NCBI RefSeq assembly: GCF_000332195.1
Contig: NZ_KB235922.1
Coordinates: 3,631,322-3,695,321, forward strand
Length of the DNA: 64,000 bases
Direction of reading: 5' to 3'
Origin: Pleurocapsa sp. PCC 7319
GTDB lineage: Bacteria; Cyanobacteriota; Cyanobacteriia; Cyanobacteriales; Xenococcaceae
Shown here one piece after another: positions 16,666 to 25,877 of this stretch. Numbering within the stretch: the first letter of the stretch is position 1; each line of letters begins with the position of its first letter. Position numbers and translations under genes: made by a program. The notes under the pieces are model-generated. The model had not been told where the DNA came from and made no database searches. It was given only the letters and a program-made list of their open reading frames with translations.

Positions 16666-17238
16666 TTATTGAGCAACTACACTAGGTTGTTGTCCCCAAG
16701 AATCAGGTTCGGGTACAGAACGACGTACATGAGGTTCTGGGGTATGCACATCTCTAAGAATTCCTGTCAAGCTGCTGACTTTAACTGAACTGGGAGTAAA
16801 CAAAAAGATACTTTCGCCAACTCGCTCTTGATGACCATCCATGGCATAAGTTCCACCAGCGATAAAATCTACAGCTCTTTGAGCTTCTTCTGGATTCATA
16901 ACGTTGAGATTTAACACCACCGATTTACGCTCCCGCAATGCCAAAATAACTTGAGGCATTTCTTCAAAAGAGTGGGGTTCAATTACTACTACTTCGGAAT
17001 TTCCATTAGCTAATCCTGGCATACCAATTACATTATTGAGCTTCATGTCTTGCTTACGGTTTGGTTTATTGTTGTTGGAAGATGGGATTTTAGTAAGTTC
17101 TGGTTGATTGGATCTCGAAGAGTTGTTATAAGGCTGATTTTCCAGCCCTTCTTGAGCTGGATCATATTCTATATAATCCTCATCTTCGCCGATGTATCCG
17201 CCTTCAATCCCAAAAAATTCTTTTAATGTATCAAACAT
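16666..17238 (-). CDS. sepF: Cell division protein SepF (Cdv2)
   Basis: Membrane-tethering partner of FtsZ that supports Z-ring assembly in Gram-positives and cyanobacteria. The 190-residue protein has the short N-terminal amphipathic start ([11 protein letters not shown]), an acidic/Asn-rich linker, and the C-terminal SepF domain from about residue 80, including [19 protein letters not shown] and [18 protein letters not shown]. The FtsA-less division machinery of cyanobacteria relies on such anchors. Confidence 0.95.
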   Translation of the reverse strand: MFDTLKEFFGIEGGYIGEDEDYIEYDPAQEGLENQPYNNSSRSNQPELTKIPSSNNNKPNRKQDMKLNNVIGMPGLANGNSEVVVIEPHSFEEMPQVILALRERKSVVLNLNVMNPEEAQRAVDFIAGGTYAMDGHQERVGESIFLFTPSSVKVSSLTGILRDVHTPEPHVRRSVPEPDSWGQQPSVVAQ

Positions 17239-17639
17239 ATTGCTAACAATTCCTAACTAATTTACGACTTTAATTTGGCTGAATAGGATATCTCTTTAAG
17301 TTATTGCTGAGTTATGAATCTAAATGAAAAACCGAACATTTTTTAAACAACAAATTTTTGTTTATTTATCTTTTGATAGCTTCAGCTTGAGACAATTAGA
17401 GTAACTAGCAATATCATTCTCAAAATTGAATGAGAAAGTGGCTGTGTTTAAAGAAATATTTGTTTGGCGACTTAATTCTACTCCACAATTCCCTAAATAG
17501 CAGGTTCGGTAAAATCAATAAATTGATTTAAATTTATCTATCTTGGCTTTTCTTGGTTTTTCTTAACATTACAGTAATTTTCTTAATTTATTTTTCTTGC
17601 GGAAAATATCTTGTAATCCAGTCGGATAAACAGTTGCGT
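17239..17639. other. 400-bp spacer between pipY and sepF
   Basis: AT-rich sequence with no open frame, hairpin or repeat that I can support. Its length argues that sepF has its own promoter despite following pipY on the same strand. Confidence 0.5.
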
Positions 17640-18311
17640 TCAAATATTCCTGGGACCAAAAATTATTCTGCCCAAGCGAATCACATTAGCCTCAGCTTTG
17701 ATGGCCAACAAATAATCCGCAGACATTCCCATAGATAACTGCTCCATAGACAAATTAGAGTAGTTTTTTTGTCTTATTATTGTTGCTAATTTTCGAGTTT
17801 CTTGAAAAGCCTTTAGTGTCTCTTCTGAGGATAATCCTAGCGGTAAAATCGTCATCAACCCCCGAATCTTAAGATACTGATATTGGTTTAGTTCTTCTAA
17901 GGCGGATAGTAATTCTGGTACTTCCCAGCCATATTTATTAGGGTCGGGTAAGATCTTGACCTGGAGTAAAGCCTGAGGTCTAAGGTGACAATCTTGTGCT
18001 AACTTGTCTAATCGCCTTGCTAAAGATAACCGATCGACCGAATGAATCCAATCAAAATTCTCAATGATTTTTTTAGCTTTATTGGTTTGAATATGTCCAA
18101 TAAAATGCCAGCTAATATCAGTCAAATCTTGCAGTTGGTCTTGTTTGGTAAGAGCTTCTTGAAGGCGATTTTCACCAAAATCTCGTACTCCTGCAGCATA
18201 AGCTTCACGCATTGGTTTAATACCAACCTGTTTAGTAATGGCAATCAACTTAACAGTTTTGGGAATTTCTTGTTTAATTCGCTGAATTTTTTCCGAGACC
18301 GAGTCTGTCAT
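17640..18311 (-). CDS. pipY: PLP homeostasis protein of the YggS/PROSC family (PipY)
   Basis: Single-domain PLP-binding protein that buffers free pyridoxal phosphate. The probable PLP lysine is in VKLIAITKQVG, and the family signatures FGENRLQEAL, WHFIGHIQTNKAKKI and SMGMSADYLLAIKAEANVIRLG are present. At 223 residues it is normal length. Its position directly after pipX matches the pipX-pipY pair of Synechococcus, where the two products are functionally linked. Confidence 0.95.
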   Translation of the reverse strand: MTDSVSEKIQRIKQEIPKTVKLIAITKQVGIKPMREAYAAGVRDFGENRLQEALTKQDQLQDLTDISWHFIGHIQTNKAKKIIENFDWIHSVDRLSLARRLDKLAQDCHLRPQALLQVKILPDPNKYGWEVPELLSALEELNQYQYLKIRGLMTILPLGLSSEETLKAFQETRKLATIIRQKNYSNLSMEQLSMGMSADYLLAIKAEANVIRLGRIIFGPRNI

Positions 18312-18357
18312 TAAGATAATCTAAAAGTTAATTTTAAAATCTTAGTATGGATGAATT

Positions 18358-18663
18358 TTAGAGAAAAGTACGCTGATAAATAGCTTGAAGTTGACGATGT
18401 TTGGCTACTTCACGGTCGAGTAATAATCGTCGCATCAAGCTCTCGACTAATAAACGAGCATCGGTTCTACTAATGGGTTCAAAAGAAAAATAATTACTGT
18501 CAGTTGTTACCGTAAAAAACAAACGTTGGGCATACAGAGTAGTAAATAATTCTTGATTATCCTTAAGCAGACATATTCTGTAGAGAAGTCCAAAGGTAGG
18601 ATGATTCAAATAAATTTCATTTGGTTGACTCTCATTTGGTTGATTGTTCACTCTGTAATTCAA
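18358..18663 (-). CDS. pipX: NtcA co-activator PipX
   Basis: Small regulator that binds either PII or the 2-oxoglutarate-bound activator NtcA, tuning nitrogen genes. The Tudor-like core is clear (YLNHPTFGLLYRICLL, TLYAQRLFFTV, FEPISRTDARLLVE), followed by C-terminal helices ending YQRTFL, as in the Synechococcus protein. The 101-residue frame starts with TTG and has a ~12-residue N-terminal extension containing a short duplication (NQPNE-SQPNE); a GTG four codons on is another possible start. It links to the NtcA-type boxes before urtA and ureA. Confidence 0.93.
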   Translation of the reverse strand: MNYRVNNQPNESQPNEIYLNHPTFGLLYRICLLKDNQELFTTLYAQRLFFTVTTDSNYFSFEPISRTDARLLVESLMRRLLLDREVAKHRQLQAIYQRTFL

Positions 18664-18971
18664 GTAATTTTGCTAGATGCCATGAATATTTTTAAAAATT
18701 ATACTATTCACACATCGATAGTGGTGATTCAAAATTGTCAAGGCAACTTAAGAAATCATTAGGAATTTTCTAATGGCAATTTACTTTACAGGTGCGAAAA
18801 GCAAATTGTATTTGTTCCGTTCTAGAGCCAATTATTGTGTTTTATTGTGTTTCAAAATCTAAAATCAAAACTATATATAGAGTAATATGAGCTGAATCTG
18901 ATTAATTTAACACTATATGTGGGTAAAGTTGGGTTATAGTAGAAAACCAGACTAATCAAAATTGTTTGAGT
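18664..18971. other. Divergent promoter region between pipX and nrdJ
   Basis: About 300 bases of AT-rich sequence with no gene. TATATATAGAGTAAT and TTATAGTAG-like stretches near 18880-18945 could serve as promoter elements of nrdJ. I see no GTA-N8-TAC box and no recognisable riboswitch. Confidence 0.3.
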
Positions 18972-21443
18972 ATGCAGCCAACTCTACCGTTAACTAACGA
19001 TTCAACAAGCCAGTTGGATATGGCAGATGAACTTCTCCATTCCCAGACTTCAATATCAACAAACGATTCAAATCAAAAAACATTGAACACGGGACAAACC
19101 CAACAATTAGTAAATTTTTCTGACTCTGGCTCTTCACGAACATCACAACCTTATTTAAAAACCCGACAAGAAGCAACTTCAAAGATTCAGGTAGTTAGGC
19201 GAGATGGCTCACTCACGTCTTTAGATATTACCAAGATACGTTCTGTGGTTGAATGGGCTTGTAAGTCCCCGTCGCCCGAGATTTCCTCAAATGTTTACGC
19301 TCAACATAGCGAGCACAATGTTAATCCTATTATCTTGGAGGCTGGCTTAACCACTAGGTTACGTGATGGCGTTACTACGAGAGAGATTCAAGATAATTTA
19401 ATCGACTGTGCTTTAGGAATGTGTAGTCCTGCTGAACCTGAATGGCGATATGTAGCGGGAAGGCTTCATGTCTGGAGTTTATGGAAAGACACCCAGGTTA
19501 ATCGTGGATTTGGCTACGGAGATTATTACGCAGCAGTTCAATTTCAATTAGACGCAGGACGCTATGATCGCCAGATTTTAAAATATTCAACTGCCGAATT
19601 AGTTGAAGCTGGCAGTTGGATTAACCCTGATTGGGATAAAGATTATGATTATGCGGGGGCAGTTTTATTAACTAAACGTTATTTATTAACCGATGAACTA
19701 CCCCAAGAGGCTTATCTTACCTGTGCTTTATTACTTGCTTCTCAGGAAAAGCCAGAAATTAGATTAACTATTGCTAGAAAATTTTATCAAGCGATCGCCC
19801 AACGTAAAATTTCTTTGGCAACGCCGATTTTAGCGAATTTAAGAGTGCCTAACGGCTCCTTGAGTAGTTGTTTTATCATTGGCATGGACGACAACTTAGA
19901 AAGTATTTTTGAGGAGATTACTAACGCCGCTCGAATTTCTAAAAATGGTGGTGGTGTTGGAGTCAACGTTAGTCGGATCCGTGCTACTGGTAGCTGGGTC
20001 ATGGGCAAAGACAATGCATCGGGAGGAATTATTCCCTGGATTAAGTTACTCAATGACACAGCGATCGCAGTTAATCAAGGTGGACGTAGAGCCGGAGCAG
20101 TTACTGTCGGTGTAGATATTTGGCATCTGGACGTGCCTGAGTTCTTAGAAATGCAGGCAGAAAATGGCGATCGCCGTCGCAAAGCTTACGATGTATTTCC
20201 TCAGCTAGTCATCGTCGATGAATTTATGCGTCGAGTTGAGGCGAAAGAAAAATGGACGCTAGTCGATCCTTATGAAGTTAGAGAACAATTGGGCATAGAG
20301 TTAGCCGAACAGTGGGGCGAAAATTTTGAAGCTGCCTATGCTCAAATAGAAGCAGAATTAGGCAACAAAATTACCCTCTATAAGCAAGTGGATGCTCGTG
20401 AATTGTTTAAACACATCATGCGCAGTCAGGTTGAGACGGGAATGCCCTATTTAGCCTTTAAAGATACCATTAATCGGGCAAACCCTAATAAACATGAAGG
20501 CTATATCCCTGGAGTTAACTTATGTTGTGAGAGCTTTAGCAACGTCAAACCAGGATTAGAAGCCCATTGTTGTAACTTAGTCTCTCTTAATTTGGCTAAT
20601 TTAGAAACAGAAGAGATAGCGACTGTATCTCAGCTAGCTGTCAGAATACTGGATAACACTATTGATTTAACTAAGCCACCTTTTACTGATAGCAAAACCC
20701 ACAACGATAAATACCGCACTATTGGGGTTGGTTGTATGGGTCTAGCTGACTGGCTAGCAAAACGTCATTTAACCTATGAAAGCCTAAGTGAGATTAGTCA
20801 TCTCTTTGAAGAGGTAGCTTACTGGTGTACCTCTGCCTCTATGGAATTAGCGAAAGAGCGCGGTGCCTATGCTGCTTTTGCTGGTAGTGAATGGAGTAAA
20901 GGAAAATTATTAGGAGCGAAAACCTTAGAGGAAATTTTGGCGATTGCCAAAAATAAAGAGCGGTGGGTGCAATTAGTCCAAGATGTGCAAACTTATGGCA
21001 TTCGTAATTCTCATATTACGGCGATCGCACCTAATACTTCTTCTTCCTTAGTCCAAGGCTGTACTGCCAGTATTCTGCCTGTCTACAGCAAGTTTTTCTA
21101 CGATAAATGGGCTAAAGGAACAGTACCTATCGCCCCACCATTTATTCAAGACTGTTTTTGGTTCTATCGCGAAAACAAAAGCTTAAATCAAAAAATTGTC
21201 ATCAAAGCCGTCGCTACGATGCAGCAGTGGATCGATACTGGAATTTCCATGGAATTGCTCTTTAATCTCAATCAAGGGGTATATTTTCCTGATGAGCCAG
21301 AAAGAGCAGTTAAAGCTAAAGATATTTTTGAAACTCTGGTTATGGCATGGCAAGAAGGTTGCAAAGCAGTTTACTATGTCCGGACTGTACAAAAAGACGA
21401 CTTTAAGGAATCTAGCGAAGGATGCGCAGCTTGTGCTAACTAA
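18972..21443 (+). CDS. nrdJ: Adenosylcobalamin-dependent (class II) ribonucleotide reductase
   Basis: Makes deoxyribonucleotides without oxygen dependence, using vitamin B12 for radical generation. After a ~70-residue low-complexity N-terminus comes an ATP-cone-like segment (IQVVRRDGSLTSLDITKIRSV). The barrel follows with PNGSLSSCFIIGMDDNLES, NGGGVGVNVSRIRATGS, NLCCESFSNVK, CCNLVSLNLANLE and APNTSSSLVQGCTASILPVY. The C-terminal redox pair is GCAACAN. At 823 residues it is full length and has no intein. No nrdB lies nearby, as expected for class II. I prefer the ATG at 18972 over the TTG two codons upstream. Confidence 0.9.
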   Translation: MQPTLPLTNDSTSQLDMADELLHSQTSISTNDSNQKTLNTGQTQQLVNFSDSGSSRTSQPYLKTRQEATSKIQVVRRDGSLTSLDITKIRSVVEWACKSPSPEISSNVYAQHSEHNVNPIILEAGLTTRLRDGVTTREIQDNLIDCALGMCSPAEPEWRYVAGRLHVWSLWKDTQVNRGFGYGDYYAAVQFQLDAGRYDRQILKYSTAELVEAGSWINPDWDKDYDYAGAVLLTKRYLLTDELPQEAYLTCALLLASQEKPEIRLTIARKFYQAIAQRKISLATPILANLRVPNGSLSSCFIIGMDDNLESIFEEITNAARISKNGGGVGVNVSRIRATGSWVMGKDNASGGIIPWIKLLNDTAIAVNQGGRRAGAVTVGVDIWHLDVPEFLEMQAENGDRRRKAYDVFPQLVIVDEFMRRVEAKEKWTLVDPYEVREQLGIELAEQWGENFEAAYAQIEAELGNKITLYKQVDARELFKHIMRSQVETGMPYLAFKDTINRANPNKHEGYIPGVNLCCESFSNVKPGLEAHCCNLVSLNLANLETEEIATVSQLAVRILDNTIDLTKPPFTDSKTHNDKYRTIGVGCMGLADWLAKRHLTYESLSEISHLFEEVAYWCTSASMELAKERGAYAAFAGSEWSKGKLLGAKTLEEILAIAKNKERWVQLVQDVQTYGIRNSHITAIAPNTSSSLVQGCTASILPVYSKFFYDKWAKGTVPIAPPFIQDCFWFYRENKSLNQKIVIKAVATMQQWIDTGISMELLFNLNQGVYFPDEPERAVKAKDIFETLVMAWQEGCKAVYYVRTVQKDDFKESSEGCAACAN

Positions 21444-21503
21444 AACAAGTTAATGCTTAATAGTTGATTTTTGATTGGCGTTAATTAAATTATTTTATTT
21501 ACT

Positions 21504-21538
21504 AGAGGGATAGAGCATTTGTTCTATCCCTCTTTTTT
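21504..21538 (+). terminator. Terminator of nrdJ
   Basis: An 11-bp perfect stem (AGAGGGATAGA / TCTATCCCTCT) with an 8-base loop is followed by a T-run, 60 bases after the nrdJ stop. Confidence 0.92.
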
Positions 21539-22208
21539 GAGCGGAGATAGATCGAATTCAACTTAAATTCAACATTGCTTCTTATCTAATTTTAAAATAC
21601 TGCCTAACTTAACGTCAGTTAGGGTTAAGGCAATTTAAGGTTTAGTTTAGCTATGAATTGGTATGTCCTTATACCAATGAAACAAACCTATTAATTTAAA
21701 CTAACTTAGTCTTTAAGTTATATAGAAGATTACTGTCTACTAAGACAAAAAAATCTTCTGCCAAGAACAAAGTATCTTTTAAACAAGCGATCGCGATGAA
21801 TACGACTCAATTTCTTATCCTATTGTTGCAATTAATAACGATAACAAATTTATCTGAGCTATCAGGATTTATGAAACTGAACGTGGACTTTGATATGGAG
21901 GCGGATTGGGAGGAAACCCAGATGTTCGACGAATAAACAGTGTCAGTAGAAAATTAATCGAGATATGTCATTGTCTTTTTTTTGACGAACGAAAAATCCT
22001 CTGTTGGTATTATGCAAATTTATTAAAGCACTCCAAGCTGGGCAAGTTAACTAGAGGTCGTTCCGATCTTTGAACATTAACTAAGGCACGAAGGAAATCG
22101 GTTGGAACTACGAAAAACACGATTTTATGGAGCCTAAAGTTTTAAGTCAAGACAAATAGTTGATTCGTACAGAATCTCCAACTTTAACTAAAAACTGAAA
22201 TGATCTTT
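21539..22208. other. 670-bp region without a recognised gene
   Basis: No long frame on either strand, no tRNA and no inverted-repeat element that I can support. One short frame at 21870-21935 (ATG AAA CTG ... GAA TAA) would give a 21-residue acidic peptide, MKLNVDFDMEADWEETQMFD plus E, with AGGA three bases before the ATG. I cannot show that it is expressed. Confidence 0.4.
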
Positions 22209-22826
22209 TTAGTCAAAATCTGTGGGTAAATCTGAATTGCGGTAATATTTAAAAAATCTTTTGATTTGCTTTTCAGTAACTCTAGACTCAGACAATTCAG
22301 GAATATCTTGTTCACTAAAGAAAGCAACTTCACTGGTTTCATTGCTTACTGTAGCTTCCCCTCCGATAATTGCACAGTGAAAAAATAGCTTATAGATATG
22401 ATAAGGATAAGCTGGTTGATGTTGCTGTTTTTCTCGATCATAGACTGCTAGCAATTTAATCGCTTTCGTTTCAAATCCCGACTCTTCATAAACTTCTCTA
22501 GTGACTGATTCACCTGGTGTTTCATTAACATCGGCCCATCCACCAGGTAATGTCCAACGCCCGCGATCGGCAATCTCTCTGACCAAAAGAATTTTTGAGT
22601 CTTGAAAAACGACTCCGCGCACGTCAACTTTAGGGGTTGCATAGCCAAATTCAGTCGCATTAAATTCTAAGTATTGTTCCACGGAGAGATTAGTATGGTT
22701 TGCCAATATTTCTGCGGAAATTTCTCCAATGCGCTGATAGCGTTGTCGATCAAATTGCTCTTGGGAATAGTGTAAACCCGTCTGACTTATTGCTTGAAGT
22801 TCTTTTGCCCATTCAATCCAATTCAT
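22209..22826 (-). CDS. NUDIX hydrolase with N-terminal extension (ADP-ribose pyrophosphatase-like)
   Basis: The Nudix box GWADVNETPGESVTREVYEE with following SGF fits GX5EX7REUXEEXGU, so hydrolysis of a nucleoside-diphosphate-linked substrate is expected. About 65 N-terminal residues (MNWIEWAKELQAISQTGLHY...) match the extra domain found in YjhB-type NUDIX proteins. At 205 residues it appears complete. It lies 42 bases downstream of the RDD gene on the same strand, so the two may be co-transcribed. Confidence 0.87.
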   Translation of the reverse strand: MNWIEWAKELQAISQTGLHYSQEQFDRQRYQRIGEISAEILANHTNLSVEQYLEFNATEFGYATPKVDVRGVVFQDSKILLVREIADRGRWTLPGGWADVNETPGESVTREVYEESGFETKAIKLLAVYDREKQQHQPAYPYHIYKLFFHCAIIGGEATVSNETSEVAFFSEQDIPELSESRVTEKQIKRFFKYYRNSDLPTDFD

Positions 22827-22868
22827 AAGTTGTTAATGATCAATTGTCCTTAGTTCATTGTCCATTAC

Positions 22869-23654
22869 TTAAGACTCTCTATGTTGTTGATAAGCTAAAT
22901 ATATCGCTTCTAAAAATTGACTATTACTATAGCCATCTGGAACTTCATCTAAAACAATAATTTCTTTGACTTGATCAGCGAGTTTGCGACTCAGTTTATG
23001 CTGATATTCCAACATAATGTTATTTCGTCTTTGCAGGAAATCGCGTATAGTAGCAAAGTCTTCTGGTAAGAGATTGCTTATTTCAGCTTCAATTCTCAAT
23101 TGAATTGCTAAATCCTCAGCCTCAGGAGAAATCTTAAAATCAGCCGACTTGGTCGCCTGCTCATCTTGAATCACTATGGTTCCAGCTATTAAATCACCTA
23201 CACGTTTTTCTTGTTGGGAAAATATAATGATGAATACACCAAGAAAAAGAAAATCATCTATGGGTCGTAATAATGCGCGCAAAATTGCTTGAGGTAATCT
23301 CTCTGGTTTGCCATTATCACGAATAACTCTGATTTTAGTCCATTTTTTTCCAGGTGTTTGTCCTTGCCAAAGAGTTTCTAAAATAACAAAATATCCCGCA
23401 TAAATTGCAAAAGTAGTTATTGATTGAATTGCCCAAATCCATTGCACCACTCCGTTTATTTTGCCATCGGAAATAAACTCTGGAGCAAGCTGAAAAGCCA
23501 GAAAAATACTGATAATCCAGACAAGTAACAAAACCAAGCCGATAATAATATAATCAATTATCAAGGCAAAAGAACGATTTCCAATCCCTGCCAAAGTGAA
23601 TTCTAGCTCAACGCTTTCTGGAGTTTGTAGGTTAATTCGATTAAAAAAACGCAT
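22869..23654 (-). CDS. RDD-family integral membrane protein
   Basis: The 261 residues include at least three hydrophobic helices (LIIDYIIIGLVLLLVWIISI, ITTFAIYAGYFVILETLW, FLFLGVFIIIFS) and the RDD signatures: the first Arg/Asp region, GQTPGKKWTKIRVI, then RAILRALLRPIDDF. A ~90-residue cytoplasmic helical tail follows. RDD proteins are of uncertain function, with some linked to ion or solute transport. It is divergent from a DUF4129/DUF4350 pair, genes that often occur together with RDD proteins in bacteria. Confidence 0.8.
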   Translation of the reverse strand: MRFFNRINLQTPESVELEFTLAGIGNRSFALIIDYIIIGLVLLLVWIISIFLAFQLAPEFISDGKINGVVQWIWAIQSITTFAIYAGYFVILETLWQGQTPGKKWTKIRVIRDNGKPERLPQAILRALLRPIDDFLFLGVFIIIFSQQEKRVGDLIAGTIVIQDEQATKSADFKISPEAEDLAIQLRIEAEISNLLPEDFATIRDFLQRRNNIMLEYQHKLSRKLADQVKEIIVLDEVPDGYSNSQFLEAIYLAYQQHRES

Positions 23655-23840
23655 ACAAGAACAAGAGTTTTTATAAAAAAATCAATAATTAATATCGGAT
23701 TCGAGTTTAGCTTTTTATTAGGTAATAGACTGTGATTTTATGCATAAAATCATCATAATGGACAATTGATCTGAAGCAATTGATAATATTGATAATTAGG
23801 AAGTTTTACCTATCATCAACTAGAAAATTAAACTTATACT

Positions 23841-24449
23841 ATGTCCGCAGGATCTTTCCAGAAAGATGGTTTAGGGTGGCGCATTGACTTAATTAAACAG
23901 AGAGTAAGTGAATGGATCGAATATAAGACTTCTCAATTAGATCTTGAAAATGATTCTTGGGATCTAAGTTTTCTCAAATCTGAACTACTCTGGCAAGTAA
24001 TAAAGTTTTGTCTCTGGTCGATTATTGCAGTCTTACTAGTGTGGATTACTTGGCAGATATGGTTGTTATTACGACCCTATTGGAAACGCTGGCAAAGAAA
24101 GGGCGATCGCTTTGCTCAAGAACAGATGTCTACTCCCATAGTTAAACTATCGGCAGCAGATTGGGTAGAGCGATCGCAAACCGCCAGAATCAATGGCAAC
24201 TACCGTCAGGCAATTTTGTGCTTATATCAGGGAATGTTGCAATTACTAGATGAACGGGGTGTAATTCCCGCTCAATTAAGTCGTACCGATGAAGAGTATC
24301 GGCGATCGCTAAGTAAGCTGCAAGTCTCTCCAACCCAACCCTACGAATTATTATTGTCGATTCATCAAAGATTGTGTTTTAGTAGTGCAGAAGCCAGTCA
24401 ATCTCTGTTCGAGCAATGTCAACAAGCCTATCGTCAGATTGAAGGTTAA
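23841..24449 (+). CDS. DUF4129-domain membrane protein
   Basis: The 202-residue product has one strong membrane helix (VIKFCLWSIIAVLLVWITWQ) and a C-terminal DUF4129 domain with YRQAILCLYQGMLQLLDERG and LSRTDEEYRRSL. Proteins of this family usually sit beside DUF4350, MoxR ATPase and DUF58 genes in a putative membrane/chaperone system. Only the DUF4350 partner is present here, 32 bases downstream. Function is unknown. Confidence 0.8.
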   Translation: MSAGSFQKDGLGWRIDLIKQRVSEWIEYKTSQLDLENDSWDLSFLKSELLWQVIKFCLWSIIAVLLVWITWQIWLLLRPYWKRWQRKGDRFAQEQMSTPIVKLSAADWVERSQTARINGNYRQAILCLYQGMLQLLDERGVIPAQLSRTDEEYRRSLSKLQVSPTQPYELLLSIHQRLCFSSAEASQSLFEQCQQAYRQIEG

Positions 24450-24481
24450 TTTCCCCTATTTAACTATAATCACTGACCAGT

Positions 24482-25615
24482 ATGCAGAATCTTCGTCAAC
24501 GTAAACTATGGCTCTTCGGGATCATTGCGATCGCTGTAATTGTAATTTTAATCTTGTTTGCTGCCCCCAATAGTAGCGGTCGTAAAGATGACAGTGGCTC
24601 AACTTATGGACGAAATCCTTATGGATATGGTGCATGGTATGAATATATGTCTAATAAGGAAATACCGATTAAGCGTTGGCGCAAACCTTTTGAGCAGTTC
24701 CTCGACCAGGATGTTCAAGATGTTACCTATATTCAAATTCGGAGTAAAACTGATTTTCAATTAAGCAGACTCATCGAGCATGACTTATCTTCATCTGAGT
24801 ATGACTGGGTTAGCCAAGGCAATACGTTAGTAATTATTGGTGAACATCAACCTGCCACAGCAGCACCCTTTGAAAGTTTAATTTCTAATCGAGTTAGACC
24901 TCTATCAGATCAACAAATTAAAATCGAGACTACCCGTCGCCATCAATCCGACAACGAAACGCAAAAATTATTAGGCGATCAATATGGTGCCGTAGTCTGG
25001 GAAAAAACTATCGGCAAAGGAAAAGTAATTTATAGTGCAACTCCTTACCTTGCCGCCAATGCTTATCAAGATTTTCCAGATAACTATGAATTTCTGGCAG
25101 AATTAGTTAGCCAAAACAAAGCTATTTGGGTAGATGAATATATCCACGGCTACAAAGATAAAGAAACGATTGCGCAAGAGCAAGAGGAAAATGTTCTCAG
25201 TTATTTAGCTAAAACCCCTTTATTTTTGCTATTTATTCAAACAGTGATTATTGCTTTAATTGCCTCAATTTCGGCATTTCGTCGCTTTGGTAGCCCAAAT
25301 ATTCCTAAAACTGCGATCGTCGATAATAGTACGGCTTATATTGATGCTCTAGCTGGAGTACTAGAAAAAGCGGAAAGTACTGATTTTGTCGTGGATACTG
25401 TAGGTAAAGATGAGCAGCGTAAGCTACAAGCTTCTCTTGGTCTAGGAGCATCTCTAGTTGATGAAAATACACTACTCTCTGCCTGGCAAGTACAAAGGGA
25501 AGAATCATCAGCAGAATTGAGTAAATTATTGAAGATCAATAACACCAAGCAAAAAATTAGTGAGGCACAATTGATTGCCTGGATTCAAAAATGGCAAAAA
25601 ATCATTGAAAGCTGA
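24482..25615 (+). CDS. DUF4350-domain membrane protein
   Basis: The 377 residues have an N-terminal membrane helix (LWLFGIIAIAVIVILILFAA), an extracytoplasmic DUF4350 region (GYGAWYEYMSNKEIPIKRWR, and VIYSATPYLAANAYQDF) and a second helix (PLFLLFIQTVIIALIASISA). The tail is cytoplasmic. It forms an operon with the DUF4129 gene upstream. No MoxR or DUF58 gene follows, so the usual cluster is incomplete or split. Confidence 0.8.
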   Translation: MQNLRQRKLWLFGIIAIAVIVILILFAAPNSSGRKDDSGSTYGRNPYGYGAWYEYMSNKEIPIKRWRKPFEQFLDQDVQDVTYIQIRSKTDFQLSRLIEHDLSSSEYDWVSQGNTLVIIGEHQPATAAPFESLISNRVRPLSDQQIKIETTRRHQSDNETQKLLGDQYGAVVWEKTIGKGKVIYSATPYLAANAYQDFPDNYEFLAELVSQNKAIWVDEYIHGYKDKETIAQEQEENVLSYLAKTPLFLLFIQTVIIALIASISAFRRFGSPNIPKTAIVDNSTAYIDALAGVLEKAESTDFVVDTVGKDEQRKLQASLGLGASLVDENTLLSAWQVQREESSAELSKLLKINNTKQKISEAQLIAWIQKWQKIIES

Positions 25616-25877
25616 CAACGATAAAAATTCTTAGACTCATTGAGAAAGGCTATTTTCAGCCAAGACGCTACGTTAACGCCAAACCTACCTTGTTACGAAA
25701 TTAATCAGTTTTTATAAGAGTTTATACTTAAAAAATTCTCTTCAGAATGATAATCTAATCATAATTCCGATATTTTCAAATCCGATGGCATAGGCTTTAA
25801 TAGTCTGCCATGACTTGTCTATTCCCCAAAAAAACCCTTTGGGTGTCTGCCCACGAGCTAAATTTTAAAATAAGAAA

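Noticed and set aside
25616-25877. CCC/GGG pairs near 25820-25850 as a terminator for the DUF4350 gene
   Set aside because: The stem is only about 6 bp and is not followed by a T-run.
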